From positions 1,869,439 to 1,933,438 of the forward strand of contig NZ_CP099571.1 in assembly GCF_040409795.1 (NCBI RefSeq): a DNA stretch of 64,000 nt, written 5' to 3'. The DNA comes from Polynucleobacter sp. MWH-UH19D (GTDB lineage: Bacteria > Pseudomonadota > Gammaproteobacteria > Burkholderiales > Burkholderiaceae). Shown here piece by piece: positions 17,561 through 27,061 of the stretch (its first letter is position 1; every line of letters starts with the position of its first letter). A program made the translations under genes and the position numbers. The notes below the pieces were generated by a model, which saw only the letters and a list, made by a program, of their open reading frames with translations, was not told the origin of the DNA and ran no database searches.

Positions 17561-18688
17561 TTAGTTCTGAAGGGCCGCTGTAATTGCGGCTAATCTTGCC
17601 ACCTCAAATGCACTACCGATACGCTCACCATTTGAACGATCTTCAGCAGCAACTCCTGCTATCACTTCCGCAGCATTAAGCGCCTGCGCATTGCGCATTG
17701 CCTTTATTAATGGCAACACATTGAAATCAAGTTGCTGAGCAAGATTCAGCAAGGCTTGTCCGCGATCGGGCTTACGCCAGACATCTGCGCGATTGAACCA
17801 TGCTAATACATCCACAGCCTGAAAGCTCTGTTGGCTCTTACTAATTAGCACCAATAGCTCACTAAAGATTTCACTGAAGTCACGAACCTCTACTGGCATT
17901 CGAACACAATCAGCCCATGAACGAATCTCTGCTGCGGGAACATGCATCAACACAATAGCGCAACGCTCCTCCAATGAACTCCCTGCTAAGTGCAAATGAG
18001 CTAACAGCGCTTCACGAAAATCTTCTTGCGATAGTTGAGCTACAAGCGTTGGCGCTAATAGCGTTTTTGCAGCCCCTGTGTTGAGTAAAACCTGAAACAT
18101 ATGCATGGGCTTATCTGCAACCAGCCCTCTAGCTAACTCTTGCCAAATACGTTCCGCAGATAATGCTCGCAATTCATCTGCCTGAACAATAGCTTTTAGT
18201 GCACGCATCGTCTCTTCAGCAATGCTGAAACCTGGAAACCGCGCAGCAAATCGAGCAATACGCAATAGGCGAAGAGGATCTTCAGCAAACGCATCTGAAA
18301 CATGCCTAAAAACTTTCGCAGCTAAATCCTGTTGACCGTTATAGGGATCCAAGATAGGGCCTTGTAAGCTCCCATCTTCGCCAAGCTCCTGAGCCATTGC
18401 ATTAATCGTTAGATCACGACGTTGCAAATCTTGCTCTAGGGTCACAGATGGGTCAGCAAAAAAATGAAAGCCTTTATAACCCCTACCAGTTTTGCGCTCA
18501 GTGCGAGCTAAGGCGTACTCAGCTTGAGTATCAGGATGTAAAAAAACTGGGAAATCTTTGCCCACGGGACGAAAGCCTTTAGCAAGCATTTCCTCTACGC
18601 TTGAGCCCACCACTACATAATCAATATCGTGAACAGGCAATCCCATTAAAGCATCACGGATTGCTCCGCCAACGGCGTAGATTTTCAT
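17561..18688 (-). CDS. cca: CCA tRNA nucleotidyltransferase, short form without HD motif
   Basis: A 375-residue enzyme that adds or repairs the CCA end of tRNA. The catalytic head is complete: [11 protein letters not shown] at residue 6, the metal-binding DIDYVVVG (DxD), [10 protein letters not shown] near 109, and [15 protein letters not shown] near 142. The E. coli enzyme has about 410 residues including an HD phosphohydrolase domain. Here the C-terminal part is shorter and I see no H...HD motif, so the extra phosphatase activity is probably missing. The stop of the upstream NDUFA9-like gene overlaps its start (ATGA). Confidence 0.93.
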   Translation of the reverse strand: MKIYAVGGAIRDALMGLPVHDIDYVVVGSSVEEMLAKGFRPVGKDFPVFLHPDTQAEYALARTERKTGRGYKGFHFFADPSVTLEQDLQRRDLTINAMAQELGEDGSLQGPILDPYNGQQDLAAKVFRHVSDAFAEDPLRLLRIARFAARFPGFSIAEETMRALKAIVQADELRALSAERIWQELARGLVADKPMHMFQVLLNTGAAKTLLAPTLVAQLSQEDFREALLAHLHLAGSSLEERCAIVLMHVPAAEIRSWADCVRMPVEVRDFSEIFSELLVLISKSQQSFQAVDVLAWFNRADVWRKPDRGQALLNLAQQLDFNVLPLIKAMRNAQALNAAEVIAGVAAEDRSNGERIGSAFEVARLAAITAALQN

Positions 18689-19596
18689 CTCAAAATGCTT
18701 TCTAGATGATGGCGACTCACTTTAAAAACTTGCGTTAAGGAATCGATACCGCCCTCAGGGAGAATATTTGGCAATTGCATAGACGCAATATTGTCTCGAG
18801 ACATAAGCGTGGGTCCAGGTAAAAATTCAAATGCCAGCGCCTGTAGATAACCTACAAACGCTGGAACAGGAATAATCCAACAGGAAGTTTTCGCTTTTCG
18901 TTTGGCTAACTCCACAATCTCTTGCATCGTAAATATCTTAGGGCCAACCAAATCATAAGTCTGGTGGATTGTTTGCGGCATTGCTAGTGCTTTTACAAAA
19001 GCGCTTGCTACATCATCAACACTCACTGGCTGAAACTTTGCTTGATGATTGGCCAGTGGCATTAATGGCAAAAGCTGTGTGAGTTTGGCAAATAAATTTA
19101 TAAATTGATCTTGAGAACCAAAAATGACAGATGGTCTAAAAATAGTCCAATCCAAATTACTGGCTTTAACCGCTAACTCGCCATCGCCTTTACTCCGCTG
19201 ATACATCGAGGGCCCATTAGAGTCTGCACCAAGTGCGCTCATATGCAAATATCTTTTCAAGCCATGCAACTGCATTGCGGTAATAATATTTTTAGGCAAC
19301 TCAAGGTGGGCAGATTTAAAGATCTTGCCATAAGGATGCGCTGGTTTGTCATGCAAAACACCCACCAGATTAATCACTGCGCCATTTGGCTTAATCCTTG
19401 AACACAAAGATTGCAAGGCATCAAACTCGTGAATATTTGCCTCTTCAATATAAATCTTGGGTAACATCCGCAATTCACGACCCGTTGATGGGTGGCTTGT
19501 TGGAATTAATGCTGAGTAACCAGCCAACTGCAATTGCGCTGCTAACACCCTACCCACAAAACCATTTCCACCGATTAGCAAAATGTCATATTGCAT
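18685..19596 (-). CDS. NDUFA9-like NAD(P)-binding epimerase-fold protein
   Basis: A 303-residue Rossmann-fold protein of the atypical SDR group related to the complex I subunit NDUFA9. The nucleotide-binding [13 protein letters not shown] is at residue 7, followed by VINLVGVL and HMSALGA, where the usual YxxxK active site is replaced by [11 protein letters not shown]. These proteins bind NAD(P)H, and in bacteria their role is uncertain (membrane lipid or quinone-linked functions have been suggested). It is coupled to cca by a 4-bp overlap, the usual order in Burkholderiales. The ATG at 19596 is preceded by AGGAGC. Confidence 0.85.
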   Translation of the reverse strand: MQYDILLIGGNGFVGRVLAAQLQLAGYSALIPTSHPSTGRELRMLPKIYIEEANIHEFDALQSLCSRIKPNGAVINLVGVLHDKPAHPYGKIFKSAHLELPKNIITAMQLHGLKRYLHMSALGADSNGPSMYQRSKGDGELAVKASNLDWTIFRPSVIFGSQDQFINLFAKLTQLLPLMPLANHQAKFQPVSVDDVASAFVKALAMPQTIHQTYDLVGPKIFTMQEIVELAKRKAKTSCWIIPVPAFVGYLQALAFEFLPGPTLMSRDNIASMQLPNILPEGGIDSLTQVFKVSRHHLESILR

Positions 19597-19615
19597 AAAA
19601 AGCTCCTATAACAAT

Positions 19616-21580
19616 CTAGGGCAGCTCAGATTGAGTTGCGGCTTTAGGTGTAATCACACCTAATCGTTGTTTTAATGACTGTGTCTGACCATTCAATACC
19701 GATGAATAGTAATTTGCATTAGACATCACATTTTTTACATACGTGCGCGTTTCATTAAATGGAATGGTTTCGGCAAAAATCGCGCCCTCCGTTGGGCCAG
19801 TAAGCTTTTCTCGCCAAGCCTTGGATCGAGATGGTCCAGCGTTATAGGCTGCAGATGCCAATACCCAGGAACCATCCAAATCGATCAATACCATATTGAG
19901 GTAGTTACTTCCCAAGGTCAAATTTGTATTTGTGTCGCTTAATTTATCGTTCGTGTAATTAGTCATACCAATTTTCTTGGCAACATACTTGGCGGTATTG
20001 GGCATTACCTGCATGAGCCCAGAAGCACCCACCGAAGATGACGCATTCATGATGAAACGCGATTCTTGGCGAATAAGTCCGTATGCCCAAGCAAGATTTA
20101 AATCAATCTGCCTTGCGATTGGAGAGAGTTCATCGCGAAAAGGGGTGGGATAGCGCAAATGAAAATCATGCTCTAGCTTTGTCCGATCTGCAGTATTTAC
20201 AACGCGATCATACAAATGAATACGCTTGGCATACTCTGCAGCAGCTAGTAACTGCCTATCCGTCATATTACGGAGCTCCCAATTCCATTCACGATTACCC
20301 TCAAATCGTAAATTCATTGCATAAAGACGATCACCGCGCGCAAATCCTTTACGGCTTGCCATTGCATCAATTTCTTGATCCGTTACTTTAGTACGACTAG
20401 GTGGATGATTTGGTCTGCCCAGCTCCTCACGAGCCAATTGACCATAAAAGTTATATTGATCTGCAATCAGCTCAAAACTTTCTTTTGCTTTTGCTTCTTG
20501 ACCCTCAACCTTTAAAGCACGGCCATACCAATAGGCCCATGCAGGATCTTTGCTTCTTACTACTGGATTCATCCCATTAATCGCATTCTTGACTAGAACC
20601 CAATCTTTTGCACGCAAGGCAGCGCGCACTTTCCACTCCTGCGACTCCACAGATAGCAACTCGTTGTAACCAAGATCCTGCTGCATTCGATAAGCATCAT
20701 CAGCATTGGGATCGAGCTTCTTTGCCAGAAATTGCCCAATCACACCCCAAGCAAGCGCTTGGTTTTCTTTACTAAAACGTGATGAGGTTTGCAAAAAATC
20801 GCGGTATGCTTTTGCTGGATCGGATCTTGCGGACTTTACAATTTCGCCTATTGGATCATCGCCGCCAAGGCGTCGAGCCATCGTGTCATACCCTTTTTCA
20901 CTTGCAGCGCGACCAATTGCTTTGGCCTCACTTGGTGTCATACCTCCCGCTACTACTAATTCAGGAACCAATTCTTGGCAAGCCTGACCAAAGTAGCTTG
21001 GGTCTAAAAGTACTGAGCGTGAATCGACGGCTAGCTTTGTTGGGTTTTCTCCTTGCGACAATTTAGACAACAGTGAATAGCACTTCACCTGAGTGTCATC
21101 ATCCAATACAAACTTGGCATACTCCGCATCAAAACGCGCCCAATCTTTACGTTTACCAAGCACCAATAACCAATCGTTCCGCATGCGATCTGCCAATGCA
21201 GTTCCTTGATACTGGTTCAAGAATGCCACTACCTGTGAATCAACGGTACTATCATTTCGGGGATTGCCTGCACTATCAAACATTTGAGGTTTGATCCGAA
21301 AATACGTCACATAGTCATCGAATGGGTAGCCCACCAACGCGGAAGATAATTGCTGCGTTCTAAATACATCATTCTTTTTGGCAGCCTCCCGCAAATCTAT
21401 AAACATTCGATCTGTATCGGTGATTTCTGCTGGCGCCACTTTACTTTCATAAGATTTGGGCATCTTCGGTTTTTTGGTTTTTTCTGCATATGCGCTTGGC
21501 ATAGCAAGAGCCGCCCCCAGAGCCAATAACCCTGCCCAACAGGCGAAATGCCCCTTTAGAATTTGACGCGTTTTATTCAC
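19616..21580 (-). CDS. slt: Soluble lytic murein transglycosylase
   Basis: A 654-residue periplasmic enzyme that cuts the MurNAc-GlcNAc bond with 1,6-anhydro formation. A signal peptide (about residues 1-32, ending MPSAYA) is followed by a long all-helical superhelix of Slt70 type. The C-terminal SLT domain holds the catalytic glutamate in LIRQESRF near residue 503, then ASGLMQVMPNTA and ASAAYNAGPSR. The length matches Slt70 (about 620-650). The products could feed the AmpG permease found later in the window. It is divergent from the 5-formyl-THF cyclo-ligase gene. Confidence 0.93.
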   Translation of the reverse strand: MNKTRQILKGHFACWAGLLALGAALAMPSAYAEKTKKPKMPKSYESKVAPAEITDTDRMFIDLREAAKKNDVFRTQQLSSALVGYPFDDYVTYFRIKPQMFDSAGNPRNDSTVDSQVVAFLNQYQGTALADRMRNDWLLVLGKRKDWARFDAEYAKFVLDDDTQVKCYSLLSKLSQGENPTKLAVDSRSVLLDPSYFGQACQELVPELVVAGGMTPSEAKAIGRAASEKGYDTMARRLGGDDPIGEIVKSARSDPAKAYRDFLQTSSRFSKENQALAWGVIGQFLAKKLDPNADDAYRMQQDLGYNELLSVESQEWKVRAALRAKDWVLVKNAINGMNPVVRSKDPAWAYWYGRALKVEGQEAKAKESFELIADQYNFYGQLAREELGRPNHPPSRTKVTDQEIDAMASRKGFARGDRLYAMNLRFEGNREWNWELRNMTDRQLLAAAEYAKRIHLYDRVVNTADRTKLEHDFHLRYPTPFRDELSPIARQIDLNLAWAYGLIRQESRFIMNASSSVGASGLMQVMPNTAKYVAKKIGMTNYTNDKLSDTNTNLTLGSNYLNMVLIDLDGSWVLASAAYNAGPSRSKAWREKLTGPTEGAIFAETIPFNETRTYVKNVMSNANYYSSVLNGQTQSLKQRLGVITPKAATQSELP

Positions 21581-21622
21581 TATCTAACCTTATCTACTAT
21601 ATTTTTTAATTTTCGCCCGATA

Positions 21623-22249
21623 ATGCTTGTTATGCACAGTAATTCGACAAAAACTCTGCGACAAGAATTATTAAAACAACGTAAAGAATTTGCTACGGGT
21701 CGATCTTTCGCTCAAATAAACGAGCGCCTCATTCATGGAGTTCATGAATTTCTACGGAATGAAGCCAAACTTATCCGTTCAATTGCCCTATATTGGCCAA
21801 TTCAAGATGAGCCTGACATCAGACCCCCCTTGCTCAATTGGGCTAGTGACGATGAAGGTCGCCGCTTAGCGCTGCCCTATGCCCGCCCAGACAAACACCT
21901 GGAATTTTATGAATGGCATGATGGCGATAGCCTGATCCCGAGTCAACATGGGGTTCCTGAGCCTATTCCCAGCAATCAAAGTAGGCCGGCCATCAATCCA
22001 GACTGCATCTTCATCCCCTGTGTTGGTTGGTCACGCTCATTCGTAGATGGCAAATCACTCTATTGGAGGCTGGGCTATGGCGGCGGTTATTTTGATCGAA
22101 CCCTATCGTTGTTACGCAAAAAAAATCCCAAGCTAGTTTGCGTTGGGATTGGATTTAATTGGCAAGAACTCGATGATGTGCAGTGGTCTGCTCAAACTCA
22201 TGATGAGCCCTTAGATATGTTGCTCACCGAATCAGGTTTACTTCGTTAA
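21623..22249 (+). CDS. 5-formyltetrahydrofolate cyclo-ligase
   Basis: A protein of about 208 residues that converts 5-formyl-THF to 5,10-methenyl-THF using ATP. Markers: LRQELLKQRKEF at the N-terminus, SIALYWPIQDEPD near residue 45, LALPYARPD, and the signature LGYGGGYFDRTL near 155, where the phosphate of ATP binds. The start is uncertain: ATGs at 21623 and 21632 are both possible, and neither has a strong ribosome site. The gene lies 42 bp from the divergent transglycosylase and ends 2 bp before the metF stop. Both enzymes belong to one-carbon metabolism. Confidence 0.9.
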   Translation: MLVMHSNSTKTLRQELLKQRKEFATGRSFAQINERLIHGVHEFLRNEAKLIRSIALYWPIQDEPDIRPPLLNWASDDEGRRLALPYARPDKHLEFYEWHDGDSLIPSQHGVPEPIPSNQSRPAINPDCIFIPCVGWSRSFVDGKSLYWRLGYGGGYFDRTLSLLRKKNPKLVCVGIGFNWQELDDVQWSAQTHDEPLDMLLTESGLLR

Positions 22250-22251
22250 CT

Positions 22252-23082
22252 TTAGCTCGTCAACTCTAAGTTGTCTGCAATAGCCAGTACGGCATCCGCT
22301 TGATTTAAAGAATAAAAATGTAGTCCTGGTGCACCAGCAGTAAGCAACTGATCGCATAAGTCTGTTACAACCTCCTCACCAAATGCACGTATGGAGGCTA
22401 TGTCATCACCATATGACTGGAGTCGCAAACGAATCCAGCGGGGTATCTCTGCACCACAAGCATCTGAGAAACGCAAAAGCTGACTGCTGTTGGTAATCGG
22501 CATGATCCCAGCGATGATCGGCTGAGTGACTCCTAAATCATAGGCTTCATCGACAAAACGAAAGTAAGCATCACTGTTATAGAAATACTGGGTAACTGCC
22601 GAGTTTGCCCCTGCCTTCATTTTTTGCACAAAGAAATCGATATCGCTTGCGGGAGATTTTGCTTGAGGATGCGTTTCGGGATAAGCGGCTACATCAATAT
22701 GGAACCAATCACCCGTTTCTGCACGAATAAACTCCACCAATTCATTAGCGTGATGAAATTCACCATACTGACCCATGCCTGACGGTAAATCACCGCGAAG
22801 TGCAACGATTCGCTTTACCCCTAGGGCTTGGTATTGCTTCAGCATTTCACGAACGCTTTCACGCGAGCTGCCCACACAGGACAAGTGCGGAGCAACAGCT
22901 GCCCCAGCGGCATGAATATCACTGACCACTTTCAACGTACCTGACTGAGTAGAGCCGCCAGCCCCAAAAGTCACAGAATAAAACGAGGGCTTAAGCGTTT
23001 CTGTGAAACACTTGCGCACCAGATGCAATTTATTCTCACCTTCAGGTGTTTTTGGAGGAAAGAATTCAACGCTTAATTCCAT
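22252..23082 (-). CDS. metF: Methylenetetrahydrofolate reductase
   Basis: A 276-residue flavoprotein that reduces 5,10-methylene-THF to 5-methyl-THF, the methyl donor for MetH. It opens with SVEFFPPKTPEGE, carrying the catalytic glutamate, followed by FYSVTFGAGGST near residue 35, RIVALRGDLP near 91, and AVTQYFYNSDAY near 160. The bacterial single-domain form has about 275-300 residues. It lies 28 bp downstream of ahcY on the same strand and probably shares its SAH riboswitch-controlled transcript, linking methyl supply to SAH level. Confidence 0.95.
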   Translation of the reverse strand: MELSVEFFPPKTPEGENKLHLVRKCFTETLKPSFYSVTFGAGGSTQSGTLKVVSDIHAAGAAVAPHLSCVGSSRESVREMLKQYQALGVKRIVALRGDLPSGMGQYGEFHHANELVEFIRAETGDWFHIDVAAYPETHPQAKSPASDIDFFVQKMKAGANSAVTQYFYNSDAYFRFVDEAYDLGVTQPIIAGIMPITNSSQLLRFSDACGAEIPRWIRLRLQSYGDDIASIRAFGEEVVTDLCDQLLTAGAPGLHFYSLNQADAVLAIADNLELTS

Positions 23083-23110
23083 GATTGGGGCCTAGATCTC
23101 TGACAGCAGA

Positions 23111-24562
23111 TTAATAACGATAGTGCTCAGGTTTATATGGACCCTCTTTAGTGACGCCAATATATGCAGCTTGCTGATCTGTTAATTCGGTCAATTGTGC
23201 ATTCAACTTCTTCAACTGCAAGCGCGCCACCTTCTCATCCAAATGCTTAGGCAGAGTGTAGACACCAATTGGATACTTATTCGTACCAACTGCATTCCAC
23301 AATTCGATCTGAGCAATCACTTGATTGGCAAATGAAGAACTCATTACATAAGAAGGGTGACCAGTGCCACAACCCAAGTTCACCAAACGACCTTTAGCCA
23401 AGATAATTAAACGTTTCTCTGGCATACCATTCGTCGCAGGGAAAATCACATGATCCACTTGCGGCTTAATTTCTTCCCATCTGTATTTCTCAATACCAGC
23501 AACATCGATCTCGTTATCAAAGTGGCCAATGTTACAAACAATCGCCTGATCCTTCATCTTCACCATGTGGTCATGCGTAATCACATGGTAGTTACCTGTT
23601 GCTGATACAAAAATATCTGCCTTGTCAGCGGCGTAATCCATCGTAACAACACGATAGCCTTCCATAGCCGCTTGAAGTGCGCAAATTGGATCAACTTCTG
23701 TTACCCATACCTGTGCAGACAAGGCACGCAAGGCCTGTGCAGAACCCTTACCTACGTCACCATAACCGCAAACTACTGCCACCTTACCGGCCACCATGAC
23801 ATCAGTAGCTCGCTTGATTGCGTCAACCAAAGACTCACGGCAACCATAAAGATTGTCGAACTTGCTCTTGGTTACAGAGTCATTAACGTTGATAGCTGGG
23901 AACTTCAAATCGCCTTTGGCAAACATTTGATACAAACGATGTACACCAGTAGTTGTTTCCTCAGTAACACCTTTTACCTTCTCTAAGCGAGTGGAGTACC
24001 AAGTTGGATCTTGTGCCAACTTCTTCTTAATGGCAGCAAAGAGAATAGTCTCTTCTTCACTGGTTGGATGATTCAAGCACGCCTGATCTTTTTCTGCACG
24101 AGCGCCTAGATGCAACAACAAAGTAGCATCGCCACCATCATCCAAAATCATATTGGTATAGCCACCATCAGCCCATTCAAAAATACGATGAGTGAAATCC
24201 CAGTACTGCTCAAGCGTCTCGCCTTTGATTGCAAATACTGGCGTGCCATTGGCAGCAATCGCTGCAGCAGCGTGGTCCTGTGTAGAAAAAATATTGCATG
24301 AAGCCCATTGCACTTCTGCACCAAGCGCTTCAAGCGTCTCGATCAATACCGCAGTTTGAATAGTCATGTGCAAAGAGCCTGTAATGCGCGCGCCACGTAA
24401 TGGCTGTTGAGCGGCAAACTCATCGCGAATAGCGATTAAGCCAGGCATCTCAGTTTCAGCAATCGCGATTTCTTTGCGACCAAAATCAGCCAAAGAAATA
24501 TCTGCAATTGCGCAACGAGTTGCAACAAAGTCTTTTAAATTGAAATCAGAAACGGTATTCAT
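23111..24562 (-). CDS. ahcY: S-adenosylhomocysteine hydrolase
   Basis: A 483-residue NAD-dependent enzyme that splits SAH into adenosine and homocysteine. Family hallmarks: [21 protein letters not shown] near residue 57, the bacterial insertion after about residue 150, the NAD-binding [13 protein letters not shown] near 267, and the C-terminal [19 protein letters not shown] and [10 protein letters not shown]. The bacterial insert makes it longer than the human enzyme (432). The 5' leader has a clear SAH riboswitch, which activates expression when SAH builds up. The ATG at 24562 is well placed. metF follows. Confidence 0.97.
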   Translation of the reverse strand: MNTVSDFNLKDFVATRCAIADISLADFGRKEIAIAETEMPGLIAIRDEFAAQQPLRGARITGSLHMTIQTAVLIETLEALGAEVQWASCNIFSTQDHAAAAIAANGTPVFAIKGETLEQYWDFTHRIFEWADGGYTNMILDDGGDATLLLHLGARAEKDQACLNHPTSEEETILFAAIKKKLAQDPTWYSTRLEKVKGVTEETTTGVHRLYQMFAKGDLKFPAINVNDSVTKSKFDNLYGCRESLVDAIKRATDVMVAGKVAVVCGYGDVGKGSAQALRALSAQVWVTEVDPICALQAAMEGYRVVTMDYAADKADIFVSATGNYHVITHDHMVKMKDQAIVCNIGHFDNEIDVAGIEKYRWEEIKPQVDHVIFPATNGMPEKRLIILAKGRLVNLGCGTGHPSYVMSSSFANQVIAQIELWNAVGTNKYPIGVYTLPKHLDEKVARLQLKKLNAQLTELTDQQAAYIGVTKEGPYKPEHYRY

Positions 24563-24625
24563 ATCATGCTCCAGCTAAATACGATCCAACGCTGGAGTCC
24601 AAACTCGCTAGCCGTTGAATCATGG

Positions 24626-24725
24626 GTTAGCGAGCGCAGTTGCAATTAGCAAATCCTTAAAGCATTTGCCCCTTCAAGCCTGGGGATGTGCCAAATTGAC
24701 AATCCTTGCAACGCTCCTTGAAGGT
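24626..24725 (-). promoter_or_regulatory. SAH riboswitch upstream of ahcY
   Basis: Read on the minus strand, the leader has the core of the SAH riboswitch: a CAAGGAGCGTTGCAA segment, the CCCCAGGCTTGAAGGGG segment whose CTTGAA pairs with the opening TTCAAG (helix P1), and the distal AACTGCGCTCGC whose GCGCTC pairs back to GGAGCG as the pseudoknot. This class binds S-adenosylhomocysteine and turns on ahcY. It lies about 65 nt before the ahcY ATG. The boundaries are approximate. The order of conserved blocks and the complementary arms make the call strong, though no covariance model was run. Confidence 0.88.
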
Positions 24726-24726
24726 A

Positions 24727-24752
24727 TGGCGAAATTGTAATCAATTTCGCCA
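24727..24752. promoter_or_regulatory. Perfect 11-bp inverted repeat over the probable ahcY -10 box
   Basis: TGGCGAAATTG and CAATTTCGCCA are perfect inverted 11-mers separated by TAAT. On the minus strand the repeat contains TACAAT (24739-24734), a plausible -10 box, which would start transcription right at the 5' end of the SAH riboswitch. A partial third copy (TTTCGCC) follows on the plus strand. No T-run follows, so this is not a normal terminator of metK. It looks like an operator for a dimeric regulator of ahcY; no good -35 box is visible. Confidence 0.5.
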
Positions 24753-24810
24753 TATTTCGCCTCAATACATCTTAAAACTGATTTTTAAGCCTTAATTCAA
24801 TGAATGGGGC

Positions 24811-25977
24811 TTATAAACCTGCAGCTGCGCGCAATGCAGCCGCCTTGTCTGTCTGCTCCCAAGAAAATTCTGGCTCTTCGCGTCCAAAGTGCCCATAGGC
24901 AGCAGTTTTGCGGTAAATCGGACGCAAGAGATTGAGCATCTTCACAATGCCTTTTGGACGCAAATCAAAATGTTCTGATACGAGTTGCGAAATCTTCTCA
25001 TCAGAAATCTTGCCAGTGCCAAATGTACTCACCATTACTGAAGTAGGCTTTGCAACACCAATCGCATATGAGATTTGGATTAAGCACTTACTTGCCAAAC
25101 CTGCGGCGACCACATTTTTTGCTACATAACGACCAGCGTAAGCGGCTGAACGATCAACTTTTGATGGATCTTTTCCAGAGAACGCGCCGCCACCATGCGG
25201 AGCAGCGCCGCCATAGGTATCTACAATAATTTTGCGACCAGTTAAACCGCAATCCCCTTGTGGGCCACCGATTACAAAACGGCCTGTTGGGTTGACCAAG
25301 AAATTAATCGCGCCTTTGATCAAATGCTTAGGCAATACTGGCTTAATAATTTCCTCTACCACTGCCTCACGCAATTTTTCCAATGAAATATCTTCGTCAT
25401 GCTGAGTAGACAGCACAACAGTATCAATAGAATCAGGTTTGCCATCGACATAACGCAAAGTAACTTGTGACTTGGCATCGGGACGCAACCAAGTTAAGCG
25501 ACCATCACGACGCAATTGTGACTGACGCTCAACCAAGCGATGCGATAAATGAATTGGCAAAGGCATAAGCTCTGCAGTTTCATCACAAGCGTAACCAAAC
25601 ATTAATCCTTGGTCGCCAGCACCTTGGTCCAAGCCATCATCGTGGGCCTTATCAACGCCTTGAGCAATATCGGGACTTTGCTTGTCATATGCAACCAGTA
25701 CAGCACAACCTTTGTAATCGATACCATAGGCAGTGTTGTCATAGCCGATTTCACGCAAGGTATTGCGTGCAACTTGAATGTAGTCAACGTTTGCATTGGT
25801 AGTAATCTCGCCAGCCAATACAACTAAGCCAGTGTTGCACAAAGTTTCTGCCGCAACACGTGCAGTTGGATCTTGCGCCAAGATGGCATCAAGAATTGAA
25901 TCAGAGATTTGGTCTGCTACTTTATCGGGATGACCTTCAGAAACAGATTCTGAGGTAAAGAAGTAATCATTTGCCAT
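24811..25977 (-). CDS. metK: S-adenosylmethionine synthetase
   Basis: A 388-residue enzyme that makes SAM from methionine and ATP. It shows [20 protein letters not shown] at residue 7, the [12 protein letters not shown] motif near 117, the P-loop-like [22 protein letters not shown] near 255, and [11 protein letters not shown] at the C-terminus. Length and motifs match the family. It is followed on the same strand by ahcY, making a SAM-SAH pair, although a 248-bp gap with its own control elements separates them. A ribosome site AAAGGA lies 8 nt before the ATG. The upstream gap holds a candidate structured leader. Confidence 0.97.
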   Translation of the reverse strand: MANDYFFTSESVSEGHPDKVADQISDSILDAILAQDPTARVAAETLCNTGLVVLAGEITTNANVDYIQVARNTLREIGYDNTAYGIDYKGCAVLVAYDKQSPDIAQGVDKAHDDGLDQGAGDQGLMFGYACDETAELMPLPIHLSHRLVERQSQLRRDGRLTWLRPDAKSQVTLRYVDGKPDSIDTVVLSTQHDEDISLEKLREAVVEEIIKPVLPKHLIKGAINFLVNPTGRFVIGGPQGDCGLTGRKIIVDTYGGAAPHGGGAFSGKDPSKVDRSAAYAGRYVAKNVVAAGLASKCLIQISYAIGVAKPTSVMVSTFGTGKISDEKISQLVSEHFDLRPKGIVKMLNLLRPIYRKTAAYGHFGREEPEFSWEQTDKAAALRAAAGL

Positions 25978-26011
25978 TGCATATTCCTTTAAAAATTAAC
26001 ACGATCAATCG

Positions 26012-26082
26012 GACAACTCGACGTGCCTGGAACCACAACGGCGACGCTTTAGCAGAATTTTTGGATCGCCCTGCAAGTTGTC
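26012..26082 (-). promoter_or_regulatory. Candidate structured leader RNA of metK
   Basis: On the minus strand, GACAACT (26082-26076) and AGTTGTC (26018-26012) form a perfect 7-bp closing helix around 57 nt. Inside it, GGCGA (26070-26066) pairs with TCGCC (26044-26040). The 5' arm can alternatively pair with an internal GTTGT (26039-26035), so two exclusive folds exist. A CGAT-TG-ATCG hairpin lies between this element and the metK ribosome site. It matches no SAM riboswitch class I can recall. The same DNA could also be a two-way control region, since an acyltransferase gene starts at 26138 on the other strand. Confidence 0.4.
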
Positions 26083-26137
26083 TTAACTCAGCGATGGTGC
26101 AATTCTATCTGAAAAAGTCCATATTCATCAAGACATC

Positions 26138-27040
26138 GTGAAATTTGGTCTTACCGACAGCATTGAATATCATTGGAGGGTGCGAAAACTCCTCTTAAAG
26201 ATTGGCCTCAATATTGCTGCTGCGCTGCCCTTGGCAGCAGTACAGGCATTAGGTGCTTTTTTAGGGCTTCTTGCCTACCTGGGATCAAAGCAGTATCGCT
26301 CATTATTTAGACCTCAATACGAAGCGGTAGTCAAAACACGCAATTTACCTCTCAAGCTTTGGGAAGCAGTGCGCGCCTCCGGAATGCTCTTTTCAGATAG
26401 CCTGTGGATTTGGCGAAATCCACAAAAAGCTCTCAACTTAGTAGAAATTCAAAACTGGGATTTAGTAGAAAGTGCGATACAAGAGGGCCATGGTTTAGTC
26501 ATGCTCACCCCCCATTTAGGCGGCTTTGAAATTATTCCGAGAGTATTAGCAAGACATTTTCCAGCGACGATTCTGTATCGCCCATCACGCCAAGAATGGT
26601 TGAATGAAGTAGTAGAAGAAGGCCGTGCGTATCCTAATATGCATTTCGTGCCTACCAACCTCAATGGCGTTAGGCAAATGACAAGGGCACTTACACGGGG
26701 TGAGGCAATTGGCATTCTTCCCGATCAAGTACCGAGTGGTGGTGAAGGGGTATGGGTACCATTCTTTGGTCGCCCTGCTTACACCACGCCACTACCTGCG
26801 CGCCTCGCAAATCGCAACAATACTCCCGTGGTGATGTTTACGGCAAAACGTAAGGGCATGGGTAAGGGCTGGGTAATGCAAGCAAAGCGTCTTGCGCCTT
26901 TTAGCGAAGACGCCACCATCGCAGCTGCTGAGCTCAATATCGCCATTGAAAATGCTGTCTTAGTTGCTCCTGAGCAATTTATTTGGTCATACAACCGCTA
27001 TAAGCATCCGTTAGGTGCAGAATTGCCGCCCAGCACATAA
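26138..27040 (+). CDS. LpxL/HtrB-type lipid A acyltransferase (paralogue 1)
   Basis: A 300-residue inner-membrane acyltransferase of the LpxL/LpxM family, which adds a secondary acyl chain to Kdo2-lipid A using acyl-ACP. A membrane-anchoring N-terminal region (residues 20-50) is followed by the catalytic H-x4-E motif in LTPHLGGFEII near residue 125, then PSRQEWL, LPDQVPSGGEGVWVPFFGRPA near 196, and EQFIWSYNRYKHP at the end. The start is GTG at 26138. A second, more distant family member follows 21 bp later, and a third lies at 50257. Which gene adds which chain cannot be decided from sequence. Confidence 0.88.
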   Translation: MKFGLTDSIEYHWRVRKLLLKIGLNIAAALPLAAVQALGAFLGLLAYLGSKQYRSLFRPQYEAVVKTRNLPLKLWEAVRASGMLFSDSLWIWRNPQKALNLVEIQNWDLVESAIQEGHGLVMLTPHLGGFEIIPRVLARHFPATILYRPSRQEWLNEVVEEGRAYPNMHFVPTNLNGVRQMTRALTRGEAIGILPDQVPSGGEGVWVPFFGRPAYTTPLPARLANRNNTPVVMFTAKRKGMGKGWVMQAKRLAPFSEDATIAAAELNIAIENAVLVAPEQFIWSYNRYKHPLGAELPPST

Positions 27041-27061
27041 AGAATATTATTATTTTGTAGC

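Noticed and set aside
24778..24820. TAAGCC/GGCTTA hairpin after metK as a terminator
   Set aside because: The stem is short, the loop long and no T-run follows on the minus strand.
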